The position numbers and the translations under genes were made by a program. From Moheibacter sp035515075 (lineage in GTDB: Bacteria; Bacteroidota; Bacteroidia; Flavobacteriales; Weeksellaceae), in assembly GCA_035515075.1 (NCBI GenBank), contig DATJBZ010000018.1:1-64000 (forward strand): a DNA stretch of 64,000 bases. The letters are read 5' to 3'. The first letter of the stretch is position 1, and each line of letters begins with the position of its first letter. Positions 24,405 through 33,420 of this stretch are shown here, one piece after another. Below the pieces are notes generated by a model. It was not told the DNA's origin. It saw nothing but the letters and a program-made list of their open reading frames with translations, and did no database searches.

Positions 24405-25772
24405 TTACTTCTGGACAGGAAAGGCATAACTTTCTGGTTCGGGTAACAACCATGTTTGGTGGCCAAAATAGCGCCATTTTACTTGGGTCAAATCGACATT
24501 TTTATCGATGTATTCATGGTAAGGCCCACGGTTGATCGATAAGTTGCATTCGACAAATACACCGATTTGCTTCCCTTTTTTGGCTTCCTCTTTCTTTAAA
24601 TATTGCGCAAATTGCCAAATCATGTCAGGATGGGTAGAAATTCTGCTGATTTGCAAATCAGTCAAATACAAATTCAAATCGACATAAGAACGCTGTCCGT
24701 TTTCTTGGTCTACCATGTAAAAATAGGCATTGGCAGATTTGGTTCTGAGCATCATTCGCCAAGACAAACGATGGCCTTCTTCGGTCCACAAAACATCACC
24801 TGGGATCAGCCAATGGCGAAGTGGGAGATAGGTTTGCCACAAAATGAAAACGACGAAAATCAATGAAAATGCAGTTTGGTTTTTGTGTCTGGGTTGAAAG
24901 TCATTTGAACCAGGCAGATAAGTGGTTTTCCTTGGGAAAAACACATTTCGAATGGTTTCGGGCGGATAAAAGAAAACGACCAAGGCCAAAGCGAAATACG
25001 GGAAAATGCCGATGTGCAAAGTGATGGAATTGATCAAATGGAAAATCAATGCGAAAATCACCGCCATGGTTCGCGTTCGTTTCCAAAGCAAAAAAGGAAC
25101 GATGAGCAAGTCAAAACCAAAGCCAATCCACGAAATGATTTGAGCGAAATCTTTGGAATACAATAGGGCTGTCAAAGGTTCCCAAGCAACATTTTTGTCA
25201 AACCAAGCAGCCGTGCTTTGGTAACGGACCAACATGAAATCGCCGTTCATCCAACCAGGATACAACTTGGCAATGGCCGCAAAAGTATAGACCAAAAACA
25301 ATTGAACGATGAAAATCAATCGGTTCCAATAAAAAGTATAATCTGCCCGAATTTGTGGCCAAAACAGCAAATCAATCGATTTGTAGCGGTTGGCAGGAAT
25401 GAACACCATGAACCAAGCCACCAACATCACCAAATAATAATGGTTGTTGTAATGTTCTTTTTGCATGAAATACACCAAAGACCAACCCAAGGCAAACAGA
25501 ATAGTGGACAGTCGATAGAATGCGCCCAAAGCAATCATGAGTCCTAGAATTCCTAATATGAAAAAGTAGTAATACATGCTTTCGCCCAGTAAGAATTGGG
25601 TCCATTCAAAACCGATGAAAGTAAAGGTAAATGCAGGTTCAACCAAAGTTTCTTTGACCCAACCCGTGGCAATGGCGCCCCAGGATTCGGCGACCATCAA
25701 CAAACCAAAAAAGATTCGGAAAATGACAATTTGAGAATTGTCAATGCGGTGAAAAAGAAAATTATTGAACAT
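24405..25772 (-). CDS. HTTM / vitamin K-dependent gamma-carboxylase-like membrane protein
   Basis: 455 residues. Seven or so membrane segments occupy residues 1 to about 290, followed by a soluble domain. The segment around K105-E-H107 and N109-N-H111 (YFMQKEHYNNHYYL) resembles the conserved region of the HTTM domain shared with vitamin K-dependent gamma-carboxylase, where a lysine acts as base. The C-terminal part includes RLSWRMMLRTKSANAYFYM, also typical of these proteins in Bacteroidetes. The substrate is unknown. Menaquinone, a possible cofactor, is made by this organism (see 32987-34437). I chose the ATG at 25772 over the one at 25796 because it matches the usual start directly before the first helix. 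Confidence 0.82.
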   Translation of the reverse strand: MFNNFLFHRIDNSQIVIFRIFFGLLMVAESWGAIATGWVKETLVEPAFTFTFIGFEWTQFLLGESMYYYFFILGILGLMIALGAFYRLSTILFALGWSLVYFMQKEHYNNHYYLVMLVAWFMVFIPANRYKSIDLLFWPQIRADYTFYWNRLIFIVQLFLVYTFAAIAKLYPGWMNGDFMLVRYQSTAAWFDKNVAWEPLTALLYSKDFAQIISWIGFGFDLLIVPFLLWKRTRTMAVIFALIFHLINSITLHIGIFPYFALALVVFFYPPETIRNVFFPRKTTYLPGSNDFQPRHKNQTAFSLIFVVFILWQTYLPLRHWLIPGDVLWTEEGHRLSWRMMLRTKSANAYFYMVDQENGQRSYVDLNLYLTDLQISRISTHPDMIWQFAQYLKKEEAKKGKQIGVFVECNLSINRGPYHEYIDKNVDLTQVKWRYFGHQTWLLPEPESYAFPVQK

Positions 25773-25838
25773 AGGGTTTGCTTCTTGCGAAACCAAAACT
25801 AATTAATTTTTATGATTTTATCGATTGAAAAAGAATAA

Positions 25839-27359
25839 CTAAATCTTTTTTGGTACAGAATCAATTAAATTCAAGGCATAAAATGCGTCGGCAATTTTTC
25901 GGTCGTTCGACAGACGTGGCACTTTGTTTTGTCCGCCCAATTTCCCTTGGGTTTTCATGTAATCGTTGAAACCATTTTTTTTGATGAATGAAATTTGAAG
26001 CGGTTGCAAAATATTGCCCACAATCAAATCGTCATAATAAGTATTCCTATTTCTTAAATTTTGATCCAAAACTTGTGCGAAAGCCTGTGGATCTTTTGGT
26101 AGTTCAGCAAATTCAACCAACCACTCGTGGTAGGGCAAACCTACTGTAGGATTGACTTGTGGTGCTACGGTAAACTCCGAAATTTGTGCGGGAATTTCCT
26201 GCAATGTCTGTTGCAAAGCTTGTTCGACTTCATGGGCAATGACGTGTTCGCCAAAGGCAGAAGTAAAATGTTTGATGCGCCCAGAAACCACAATTTTATA
26301 TGGATCCAATGAAGTAAATCGAACGGTATCGCCGATGTTGTATCCCCACAAACCTGCATTGGTGTTCAAAATCAACACATAATCTTTGTCGATTTCTACT
26401 TGGGAGAGTTTGTAACGATTGGGGTTTTCATCAAAAAACTCATCCACTGGCACAAATTCATAAAAAATCCCATTGTCCAAAAGCAACAACAAATCATCTG
26501 TTTCGATCGTATTCTGGTAAGCGATGAAGCCTTCCGAAGCAGGATAAGTTTGAATGACTTTGATTTTTTCTCCGATCAAATGATTGATTTTCTCTTGGTA
26601 GGGTTGATAATTCACACCACCCGTCACCATCAATTGTAGGTTGGGAAAAATTTCTTTGACTTGCTTTTTCCCGGTTTTTTCAATCAACTTTTCAAAATAC
26701 ATGACGAGCCAAGGTGGAATTCCGCTGATCAGTGTCATGTCTTCATTTTTGGTTTCTTCAACGATTTGGTCAATTTTTTCTTCCCAATCTTCGATGCAAT
26801 TGGTTTCCCAGGAAGGCAATCTGTTTTTTTGTAAATATTTGGGAACAAAATGGGCCACGATGCCCGAAAGTCGTCCAACATGGATGTCGTTGTGTGCTTC
26901 CAAAGTAGGGTTGCCTTGGATGAAAATCATTTTTCCTGAAACGAAATCTGCGTTCTTGTGTTCTTGAATGAAATCGAGCAAAGCATTTCTTGCCGAACGA
27001 ATATGGAACGGCATGGAAGCTTTGGTGATGGGAATGAATTTGGTGCCAGAAGTCGTGCCCGAAGTTTTGGCCAAGTACAATGGTTGTCCTTTCCAAAGCA
27101 CATCTTTTTTGCCCGCCAAAATGGCTTCGATGTACGGACGCAAAGCTTCGTAATCTCTTATAGGAACCCGTTTTTTGAAATCTTCATAGGTGTGAATTTG
27201 ATCAAAATGATGGTCTTTCCCAAATTGGGTGTCTTTGGCCGCTTCAATCAAATGCTGGAAAGTCTTTTGTTGAATTGCATGCGGATTTTGTATCCAATTT
27301 TGTTCTTTCTTGAAATTGAATCCAGCGAAAATTTTGGCCAATTGTGCTTTTAGTCCCAT
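25839..27359 (-). CDS. GH3 auxin-responsive promoter family protein (acyl-adenylate-forming enzyme)
   Basis: 506 residues of the GH3 family within the adenylate-forming superfamily. Motifs include the ATP-loop-like segment LAKTSGTTSGTKFIP, the YPASEG motif and GLWGYNIGDTVRFTS. Plant GH3 enzymes join amino acids to hormones; the bacterial ones are uncharacterised and presumably form an acyl or amino-acid adenylate. The ATG at 27359 directly follows the stop of the M23 gene (no intergenic base), so the two are co-translated. The order porW (divergent), M23, GH3 recurs in Bacteroidetes, as I recall it. Confidence 0.9.
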   Translation of the reverse strand: MGLKAQLAKIFAGFNFKKEQNWIQNPHAIQQKTFQHLIEAAKDTQFGKDHHFDQIHTYEDFKKRVPIRDYEALRPYIEAILAGKKDVLWKGQPLYLAKTSGTTSGTKFIPITKASMPFHIRSARNALLDFIQEHKNADFVSGKMIFIQGNPTLEAHNDIHVGRLSGIVAHFVPKYLQKNRLPSWETNCIEDWEEKIDQIVEETKNEDMTLISGIPPWLVMYFEKLIEKTGKKQVKEIFPNLQLMVTGGVNYQPYQEKINHLIGEKIKVIQTYPASEGFIAYQNTIETDDLLLLLDNGIFYEFVPVDEFFDENPNRYKLSQVEIDKDYVLILNTNAGLWGYNIGDTVRFTSLDPYKIVVSGRIKHFTSAFGEHVIAHEVEQALQQTLQEIPAQISEFTVAPQVNPTVGLPYHEWLVEFAELPKDPQAFAQVLDQNLRNRNTYYDDLIVGNILQPLQISFIKKNGFNDYMKTQGKLGGQNKVPRLSNDRKIADAFYALNLIDSVPKKI

Positions 27360-28229
27360 TTAAAAAACGATATAATGTTGAGGATCTACCGCATTGCCAT
27401 CGATCCAAAGTTCAAAATGTAAATGCGGTCCTGTGGTAAATTCACCTGTATTTCCTACGGCGGCTATGACTTCTCCTTTTTTGACGACATCGCCCATTTT
27501 TTTGTACACCGTCAAAGCGTGTTTGTATACCGAAATCATGCCCAACTGATGTTGAATGATGATGACGTAACCGGTTTCTGGCGTCCAATCGGTGAACAAA
27601 ACAGTGCCCATGGCAACGGATTTGATGGCTTCACCTTGTTGCGCCGCCACATCAATGGCCAAATGGTTTTCTTGTGGCTCGTAAGCGGCTGTGATGATGC
27701 CTTTGACAGGAGTGAATAAGAGACTGCCAGCTTCTTGATTTTCTGGAAGGTTGGCCACGCTAAACATTTCTTCTTCTTCGATTTCTTTTCTCAGTTCCAA
27801 ATCTTCTTTTTGTGGATTGAGGTCCACTTTGCTCAAATCAATGGAAGAGGTGATTGCATCATTTTCAACTTTGATTTCAGGAAAAGGCACTTCACCCGAC
27901 AAAATTGCACGAAGGTTATGAATGTACAAATCGTTGTTTTGTATGCGGGTTTCGAGTGCTTCGACTTGGTTGACCAAATTGAGGATTTCTTCTTTGTCAC
28001 GAACTTCGATTTGTTTCTCAGAAGGCAACATATAAGCGCGCAAGGGCGAATAAGCCAAAGTCAAATAGGTGCTGCCAAAGATGAAAAATGACAACAGCGC
28101 AATGACCACCAAAACGTTCATTCGGTTCAAACGAAAGGAAAATTGTTCGTCTTGAGTTTCTTCGTTCAAGATGATCAATGTATGCTTTTGGTAAAGCTTT
28201 CTAAATATGTTTTTGTTTTTTTTTGCCAT
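27360..28229 (-). CDS. Membrane-anchored M23 family peptidase
   Basis: 289 residues. One membrane helix near residue 45 (VLVVIALLSFFIFGSTYLTL) is followed by a coiled-coil (about 80-120) and a C-terminal LytM domain. The zinc motifs are NHLAIDV (HxxxD) and GPHLHFELW (HxH), both intact, so the enzyme should cut peptidoglycan peptides in the periplasm. The ATG at 28229 (MAKKNKNIFRKLYQ) is preferred to one 14 codons upstream. It heads the M23-GH3 operon and is divergent from porW. The coiled coil and position suggest a cell-envelope or type IX secretion role (inference). Confidence 0.92.
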   Translation of the reverse strand: MAKKNKNIFRKLYQKHTLIILNEETQDEQFSFRLNRMNVLVVIALLSFFIFGSTYLTLAYSPLRAYMLPSEKQIEVRDKEEILNLVNQVEALETRIQNNDLYIHNLRAILSGEVPFPEIKVENDAITSSIDLSKVDLNPQKEDLELRKEIEEEEMFSVANLPENQEAGSLLFTPVKGIITAAYEPQENHLAIDVAAQQGEAIKSVAMGTVLFTDWTPETGYVIIIQHQLGMISVYKHALTVYKKMGDVVKKGEVIAAVGNTGEFTTGPHLHFELWIDGNAVDPQHYIVF

Positions 28230-28299
28230 AAATCTTTGACAAATATCCGAATAGTTTTTTCTATGATACAAGATTTTTTTAAATAAGCCGTTTTTATTG

Positions 28300-28307
28300 T
28301 AGTTTTG
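28300..28307 (+). promoter_or_regulatory. -7 box of porW/sprE
   Basis: TAGTTTTG matches TAnnTTTG, 17 bases before the start codon at 28325. Confidence 0.5.
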
Positions 28308-28324
28308 CCCTACTTAAAATTTCT

Positions 28325-30778
28325 ATGAAAAAGAATTTAATTGTTTTTGTTTGTGCTGGATTGGTAATGAGTTGTTCTACAAAACGTGACACGATGACCA
28401 ATAGAGCTTTTCACAATTCAACTGCTTGGTTCAATACGTTGTTCAATGCCGAAAAGGAAATGGACAAAAAATTGGCCGAACTCGCGTTTGAATACCAAGA
28501 TAACTATTCTGAAATTTTACCCGTCGATCCTTTGCCTTCGATTACGGAAGGAGATGTGGTCGAGGATTTTATCAACCAACAAGCAGGGCTATTTAAACCT
28601 GGAAACGCAAAGCCCAAAGAAGCACCCGCTGCAACAGGATTTGATTTGGTAGAAAAGAAAGCGTTGAAAGCGATTGAAGGGCATTCGATGTTGATCAACG
28701 GCGTAGAACGCAACAAAACGATGACGCATGCTTATTTGGTATTGGGAAAAGCGCGTTACAACAAAGGAAAAGGATTTGAGTCTTTGGAAGCTTTGAATTA
28801 TTTGCGCACCAAATTGCCTTACCATAAAAAATATACGCCAGAAGCAAGATTGTACACAGGATTGGCCAACATTCAAATTGGGAATACCCATGAAGGTGAA
28901 GCCATTTTGACGACTTTGTACAAGGACGATGGTTACAAAAAGGATTTCAAAGAAAAAGTTTCCAAACATTATGCTGAATTGTTGATCAAAGACAAGAAAT
29001 ACGAGGAAGCGATAGAAGTGTTGGACCACACGATTGCCCATACCAAAAATAAGAAAAGACGCGCGCGTTATCATTTCATTGAAGGGCAATTGTACTCGCT
29101 GATGGGCATGCAAAATGAAGCAGGAGAAGCCTATACGCGTGTGTTCAAAATGAAGCCTGGTTTTGAGATGGAAGTAAAATCTCAGTTGGGCATTGCTGCG
29201 AATTTCGATCCGAAAATCAACCGTTATGCTTCTTATAAAGAGCATTTGTTGGACGTGTCCAAAAGAGGAAATTATCTTTCCAGAAAAAATGAATTTTATT
29301 ATGCCATCGGTGACATGGCGATCAAAGCCGATAAAATCGATGAAGCCAGAACATTTCTGAAACAAAGTTTTGAAGGGCCTGCTTCTGATCCATACATCCG
29401 TGGAAAAGCGTATGAACGTTATGCGGATTTGGAATTCAATGAGGGGAATTATGTGCATGCTTCTGCCTATTATGACAGTGCAGTGACTGTTTATCCATTT
29501 GAAAAAGACATCAAAAGAATTACAGACCGAAATGAGTCGTTGAAATTTTTGATGCAAAAATATTATTTGGTCAAAAAGAATGACAGCATCTTGAAATTGG
29601 CACACATGACTTTGCCAGAAAAAGAAACTTATTTCAATGAATACATCGCCCAATTGAAAATAGAAGATGCCAAAAAACAAAAAGCATTGGAAGAGGAAGC
29701 GACAATTTTCCAGACCCAAACAGGAAGAGGCGGCGGAGGATTTAACGCGACTTTTGGAGAAGGCGGCAACACCTTTTACTTTTACAATGCTTCCATTAAA
29801 TCCAATGGTCAAAATGAATTCAAAAGAATTTGGGGCAATACGCGTTTGGTGGACAATTGGCGAAGTTCAGCCGGAGCAAGCATGAGTTTGGAAGAGAAAG
29901 AAGCTGAAATGCTGGGCCAAGCGGATACACAGAATCCAAGAAGGTATGAATTGGAATTTTATTTGGAACAAATTCCAACCAAATTATCGGAATTGAACAA
30001 ATTGAAAATAGAAAGAGATACCACGGAATTGTCTTTGGGAATTGGTTATTATGATTTGTTCAAAAACGACAAAACTGCGACCAAAACGTTGGAACATTTG
30101 TTGTCCACGCCACCGAAAGAACAAGTAACTGAAGCGCAAGCTTTGTATCAAATCTACCGCATCAATAACCGTGAAGGGAATGTGGCCAAAGCGGAAGAAT
30201 ACAAACAGTTGATTTTGAGCAAATATCCCAATTCGATTTATGCTGAATACATTTTGAACCCAGAGGTGAACTACATGACACCGACGACCCAAGAAGCAGT
30301 TGCTTTGTATGAATCGACCTATTTGTCTTACAAAGAAAAAGCATACGATGTGGTGAAAAAGAATGTGCTTTTGGCTTTGGAACAATATCCATCGGAAGCT
30401 ATTATTGCTAAATTTTCTTTGCTCAACGCTTTGGTGATTGGAAAAACGGAAGGCGTAGAAAACTTTATCGCCGCTTTGGAGTTGATTACCATTGCTTATC
30501 AAAACACCGATGAAGCCAAAAAAGCACAGGAGATTTTGGATTTGTTGAATGGGAAAAACAAAGAAAAATCGTTGGATATGAAAGAAGCTGAAAAGAAACA
30601 AGTGAAATCGGACGAAAGTCTGACAGAAGCTTCTAACCCAACTCCACAAACGAAAAACGGATCGGTCAATCCATCTGATTCAGCGACTAAAAATCCCGCA
30701 GGAAGCTTAGAGGGAAGAAGAGGCAACCAAGAGAATGCCTCTAAAAGTGCAAGCAAGCGCGAAGCGTCCAAACGCTAA
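28325..30778 (+). CDS. porW: Type IX secretion system lipoprotein PorW/SprE
   Basis: 817 residues. The lipoprotein signal ends at C17 (VMSCSTKRDT), and the first mature segment (NRAFHNSTAWFNTLFNAEKEM) is the signature region of PorW/SprE. Many TPR-like helical repeats follow (about 110-440 and 590-740). The C-terminal 60 residues are low-complexity, rich in Lys, Ser, Asn and Glu. In Flavobacterium SprE is needed for gliding and type IX secretion, and Porphyromonas PorW links the secretion core to the PorV/attachment machinery. No other T9SS gene lies in the window, in line with its usual stand-alone location. Confidence 0.9.
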   Translation: MKKNLIVFVCAGLVMSCSTKRDTMTNRAFHNSTAWFNTLFNAEKEMDKKLAELAFEYQDNYSEILPVDPLPSITEGDVVEDFINQQAGLFKPGNAKPKEAPAATGFDLVEKKALKAIEGHSMLINGVERNKTMTHAYLVLGKARYNKGKGFESLEALNYLRTKLPYHKKYTPEARLYTGLANIQIGNTHEGEAILTTLYKDDGYKKDFKEKVSKHYAELLIKDKKYEEAIEVLDHTIAHTKNKKRRARYHFIEGQLYSLMGMQNEAGEAYTRVFKMKPGFEMEVKSQLGIAANFDPKINRYASYKEHLLDVSKRGNYLSRKNEFYYAIGDMAIKADKIDEARTFLKQSFEGPASDPYIRGKAYERYADLEFNEGNYVHASAYYDSAVTVYPFEKDIKRITDRNESLKFLMQKYYLVKKNDSILKLAHMTLPEKETYFNEYIAQLKIEDAKKQKALEEEATIFQTQTGRGGGGFNATFGEGGNTFYFYNASIKSNGQNEFKRIWGNTRLVDNWRSSAGASMSLEEKEAEMLGQADTQNPRRYELEFYLEQIPTKLSELNKLKIERDTTELSLGIGYYDLFKNDKTATKTLEHLLSTPPKEQVTEAQALYQIYRINNREGNVAKAEEYKQLILSKYPNSIYAEYILNPEVNYMTPTTQEAVALYESTYLSYKEKAYDVVKKNVLLALEQYPSEAIIAKFSLLNALVIGKTEGVENFIAALELITIAYQNTDEAKKAQEILDLLNGKNKEKSLDMKEAEKKQVKSDESLTEASNPTPQTKNGSVNPSDSATKNPAGSLEGRRGNQENASKSASKREASKR

Positions 30779-30954
30779 TTGCTGTTGCATCCCAAGAAGT
30801 TGATTTCAAGAAAGCGAAAAAACTTAAATGTTGGTTGCACAAAAGTATTATACGATTCTTAATTAAGAACTTTCAATCAATTTTTTCAATGTAAATCTGG
30901 TGGATGTTCGTTTTCTTCGTGCTATTTTATTGGTGGTGAATTGATATTTCCATT

Positions 30955-30962
30955 TATATTTG
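30955..30962 (+). promoter_or_regulatory. -7 box of the first tandem outer-membrane protein gene
   Basis: TATATTTG, an exact match, 29 bases upstream of the start at 30992. The 213 bases between porW and this gene hold nothing else recognisable. Confidence 0.5.
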
Positions 30963-30991
30963 CTGTTTATTAAAGCTTAAAGTAATTTAAA

Positions 30992-31540
30992 ATGAGAAAA
31001 TTAATTTTAGGAATGAGTTTCATTCTGGCCATGAGTGTTGCCCAAGCACAAAAGATGGAAGTTTCGGCTTCTTATGGAACGATTTCTATCTATGGAATTT
31101 CCAATGGCATTGTTTCCGCGATCGGATCGGTAATTTATGATGAAGAAGCGATTGATAGCAAAGGCGTTTTGAACGTTGCTTTCAATTTATACAGCCCTTC
31201 GATGAAATGGCGTTATGGTGTGGATGTGAGTTATGAGTCTTTTGATACCAACCAAAAGACTTTAACGGAAGAATCTTTCACGACCATCAGTCCTAAAGTG
31301 GATTATTTTTGGAATGGCGCGGATAAAAAATTGAGATTGTATTCTGGTGTTTCAGTCGGTGTTCTTTTGAGAAGTAGCGAATACATGTTGGGAGAAACCA
31401 AGGAGTCTTTTAACGACACGGTTTTTGGCTTCAACGTTACACCCATTGGATTGCGTTACGGTGGGAAATTCGCAGGATTTGTAGAATCGAACATCGGAAC
31501 CAAAGGGTTGTTTCAAGGAGGCGTTGCTTACCAGTTTTAA
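30992..31540 (+). CDS. Small outer-membrane beta-barrel-like protein, tandem copy 1
   Basis: 182 residues. A signal peptide (about 1-20, AQAQ) is followed by alternating strands ending in aromatic F (GGVAYQF), as in small 8-stranded outer-membrane barrels. The function is unknown. It is clearly paralogous to the next gene: the signal peptide, SASYGT, NLYSPSMKWRYG, the TTISPK segment, and RYGGKFAGFVESNIGT are shared. Each copy has its own promoter. Confidence 0.75.
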   Translation: MRKLILGMSFILAMSVAQAQKMEVSASYGTISIYGISNGIVSAIGSVIYDEEAIDSKGVLNVAFNLYSPSMKWRYGVDVSYESFDTNQKTLTEESFTTISPKVDYFWNGADKKLRLYSGVSVGVLLRSSEYMLGETKESFNDTVFGFNVTPIGLRYGGKFAGFVESNIGTKGLFQGGVAYQF

Positions 31541-31596
31541 GTAAAACAGCATTTCAACAACAAAATATGTCCATCCTTTTGCTGAAAGAGGATGGA

Positions 31597-31628
31597 TTTT
31601 TGTTTGAAATTCTTGTGGAAAGAAGCTA
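31597..31628. repeat. 32-base direct repeat, copy 1 (downstream of tandem gene 1)
   Basis: The 32 bases starting TTTTTGTTTGAAATTCTTGT are identical to 32355-32386. Both copies lie about 55 bases after the stop of a tandem gene, showing that the duplicated unit included the 3' flank. Confidence 0.85.
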
Positions 31629-31690
31629 GAGGACAGGCATTGCTTCAATTAAAGTTCGTTGGCCAAGTTTTTTTTTGATAGAGAATGCAA

Positions 31691-31721
31691 TTGAAGTGCC
31701 TAAGAAATTTATTTATATTTG
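31691..31721 (+). promoter_or_regulatory. Promoter of tandem outer-membrane protein gene 2
   Basis: TTG at 31691-31693 and the -7 box TATATTTG at 31714-31721 are separated by 20 bases, and the start codon lies 22 bases further on. Confidence 0.6.
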
Positions 31722-31743
31722 TTTGCTACTAAAACTGTAAACA

Positions 31744-32301
31744 ATGAAGAAAAAGATTTTAGGAATGAGTTTCATTCTGGCGATGGGCGCGGCTCAAGCT
31801 CAAAAAATGGAAGTATCCGCTTCGTATGGTACACCGTCTTTGTATGGCATTACCAATAGTATCTTCTCGGGATTGGCCATGGTTTTTTATGATAGTGATT
31901 TGGATTTAGTCGATAGCAATGGCGTTTTAAATGTTTCCTTTAATTTATATAGCCCTTCTATGAAATGGCGCTATGGAATAGATCTAAGTCATGAGTTTTT
32001 TGACACCAACGATAGTAAAATAACAAAAGAATCCTACACAACGATAAGTCCGAAAATTGATGTTTTTTGGAATGGTTCTAATAGAAAATTAAGGGTTTAT
32101 ACAGGGGTTTCAGCTGGAATACTTGTAAGAAACGCGAAGTTTACGGATGATAATATGAATTCAAAAACATATAATAATACGATTTTCGGATTCAATATAA
32201 CACCTATAGGAATGAGGTTTGGTGGGAAATTCGCTGGATTTGTAGAATCAAATATCGGAACTCAAGGATTCTTTAAAGGAGGTATTGCTTATCAGTTTTA
32301 A
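31744..32301 (+). CDS. Small outer-membrane beta-barrel-like protein, tandem copy 2
   Basis: 185 residues, same architecture as the preceding gene: signal peptide, SASYGTPSLYGITN, NLYSPSMKWRYG, and the terminal GGIAYQF. Some differences cluster in loop-like parts (for example VFYDSDLDLVDS and FTDDNMNSKTYNN). The 3' half uses more ATA and AGA codons and is more AT-rich than copy 1, so the duplication is not recent or one copy has been recombined. The function is unknown. Confidence 0.75.
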   Translation: MKKKILGMSFILAMGAAQAQKMEVSASYGTPSLYGITNSIFSGLAMVFYDSDLDLVDSNGVLNVSFNLYSPSMKWRYGIDLSHEFFDTNDSKITKESYTTISPKIDVFWNGSNRKLRVYTGVSAGILVRNAKFTDDNMNSKTYNNTIFGFNITPIGMRFGGKFAGFVESNIGTQGFFKGGIAYQF

Positions 32302-32354
32302 ATCAAAAAAAAACAACAAAATATTGATCCATTCTTTTTTGAAAAGAGAATGAG

Positions 32355-32386
32355 TTTTTGTTTGAAATTCTTGTGGAAAGAAGCTA
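32355..32386. repeat. 32-base direct repeat, copy 2
   Basis: Identical to 31597-31628. It is directly followed by the promoter of the acyltransferase gene. Confidence 0.85.
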
Positions 32387-32397
32387 AAATGAAAGCT

Positions 32398-32405
32398 TAT
32401 CTTTG
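32398..32405 (+). promoter_or_regulatory. -7 box of the acyltransferase gene
   Basis: TATCTTTG matches TAnnTTTG 21 bases upstream of the ATG at 32427. A possible upstream start at 32403 lies inside this box and is therefore unlikely. Confidence 0.55.
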
Positions 32406-32426
32406 TCAAGGATTAATCAGATAGAA

Positions 32427-32987
32427 ATGAAAAAAAAGATAGGCGCTTTATTTTTTAAATTGATGGGATGGAAGTTTGACTTTAGCGTTTCACTCAAAGA
32501 CACGCCAAAATGTGTGTTGATCGCTGCGCCTCATACCAGCAACTGGGATTTTTTCTATACAATTTTTGCTTTTTGGTATTTGGAAATTCCGATGCGCTTT
32601 TTCATCAAGGATAGTTGGACCAAACCTTGGTACGGGTTCTTGATCAAAAATTTGGGAGGGATCGGCATCAATCGTTCGCAACGATCCAATATGGTGGACT
32701 ATGCTGCTGAAATATTGAAAAAAAACGATCACATGTACATGCTCAATACGCCAGAAGGTTCAAGGTCTTGGGCGGAGAAATGGAAAACGGGATTTTATTA
32801 CATTGCCCAAAAGGCTGAAGTGCCCATCGTATTGGCTTATTGTGATTATCAAAAGAAAATCGCTGGAATTGGTCAGATTATTGACATTCAAGGAAAGTCA
32901 AAAGAAGCGATTTTGACAGAAATTGAACGTTATTACCAAAACATTCAAGGGAAATATCCTGAAAATTACAATCCAAAAATATTCTAA
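32427..32987 (+). CDS. PlsC-like 1-acyl-sn-glycerol-3-phosphate acyltransferase family protein
   Basis: 186 residues. The acyltransferase motif I is HTSNWD (HxxxxD), followed by motif III-like PEGSRSWAEKWKTGFYYIA. This short form without a long N-terminal helix is common in Bacteroidetes and transfers an acyl chain to a phospholipid precursor or other lipid at the membrane. The acceptor is not certain. Its stop codon overlaps the ATG of the thioesterase gene (TAATG), so it is in one operon with the menaquinone genes, though no direct metabolic link is apparent. Confidence 0.85.
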   Translation: MKKKIGALFFKLMGWKFDFSVSLKDTPKCVLIAAPHTSNWDFFYTIFAFWYLEIPMRFFIKDSWTKPWYGFLIKNLGGIGINRSQRSNMVDYAAEILKKNDHMYMLNTPEGSRSWAEKWKTGFYYIAQKAEVPIVLAYCDYQKKIAGIGQIIDIQGKSKEAILTEIERYYQNIQGKYPENYNPKIF

Positions 32988-33409
32988 TGAACCAAGCATT
33001 GATTTTAAAGAAACTGAACGAAACGAATGCGAATACTTTGATGGAAGTATTGGACATTCAATATACAGCGGTAGGCGAAAATTTCTTAGAAGCCACTATG
33101 CCAGTCACGCCAAAAGTGCATCAGCCATATGGGATTTTACACGGAGGCGCGAGCATTGCTTTGGCAGAAACGGTCGGAAGCGTATTGTCGGCCATGCAGA
33201 TTGACCCAGAAAAATTCAAATCAGTCGGCATGCAAATGACCGCCAATCATCTTCGTCCGAAAAGAGAAGGAATGGTGACGGCGCGTGCTGAATTTGTTCA
33301 AAAAGGAAAAACCACTCATTTGGTGAAAATTGAAATCAAAGACGAAGCAGGAAAAGTGATTTCTTATTGTCATTTGACCAATGCGATTGTCGCCAAGGAG
33401 TATGTTTAG
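32987..33409 (+). CDS. menI: Hotdog-fold thioesterase, MenI-like (DHNA-CoA hydrolase)
   Basis: 140 residues, PaaI/MenI-type hotdog thioesterase. The central helix motif HGGASIALAETVGS has H52-G53-G54 and the catalytic E61. MenI removes CoA from 1,4-dihydroxy-2-naphthoyl-CoA in menaquinone synthesis. The general family also serves phenylacetate and other CoA esters, so the assignment rests mainly on the next gene, a chorismate-using isochorismate synthase, 11 bases downstream. Confidence 0.8.
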   Translation: MNQALILKKLNETNANTLMEVLDIQYTAVGENFLEATMPVTPKVHQPYGILHGGASIALAETVGSVLSAMQIDPEKFKSVGMQMTANHLRPKREGMVTARAEFVQKGKTTHLVKIEIKDEAGKVISYCHLTNAIVAKEYV

Positions 33410-33420
33410 TTGAAAAGTAG

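Noticed and set aside
24244..24420. An ftsX gene next to the FtsE-like ATPase
   Set aside because: The next gene is the convergent HTTM protein; no four-helix FtsX-like frame is present.
28589..29812. A 407-codon open frame on the - strand
   Set aside because: It is antisense to porW/sprE; the translation is rich in Phe, Ile and Arg without any recognisable motif, as expected from the complement of a Lys/Glu-rich coding sequence.
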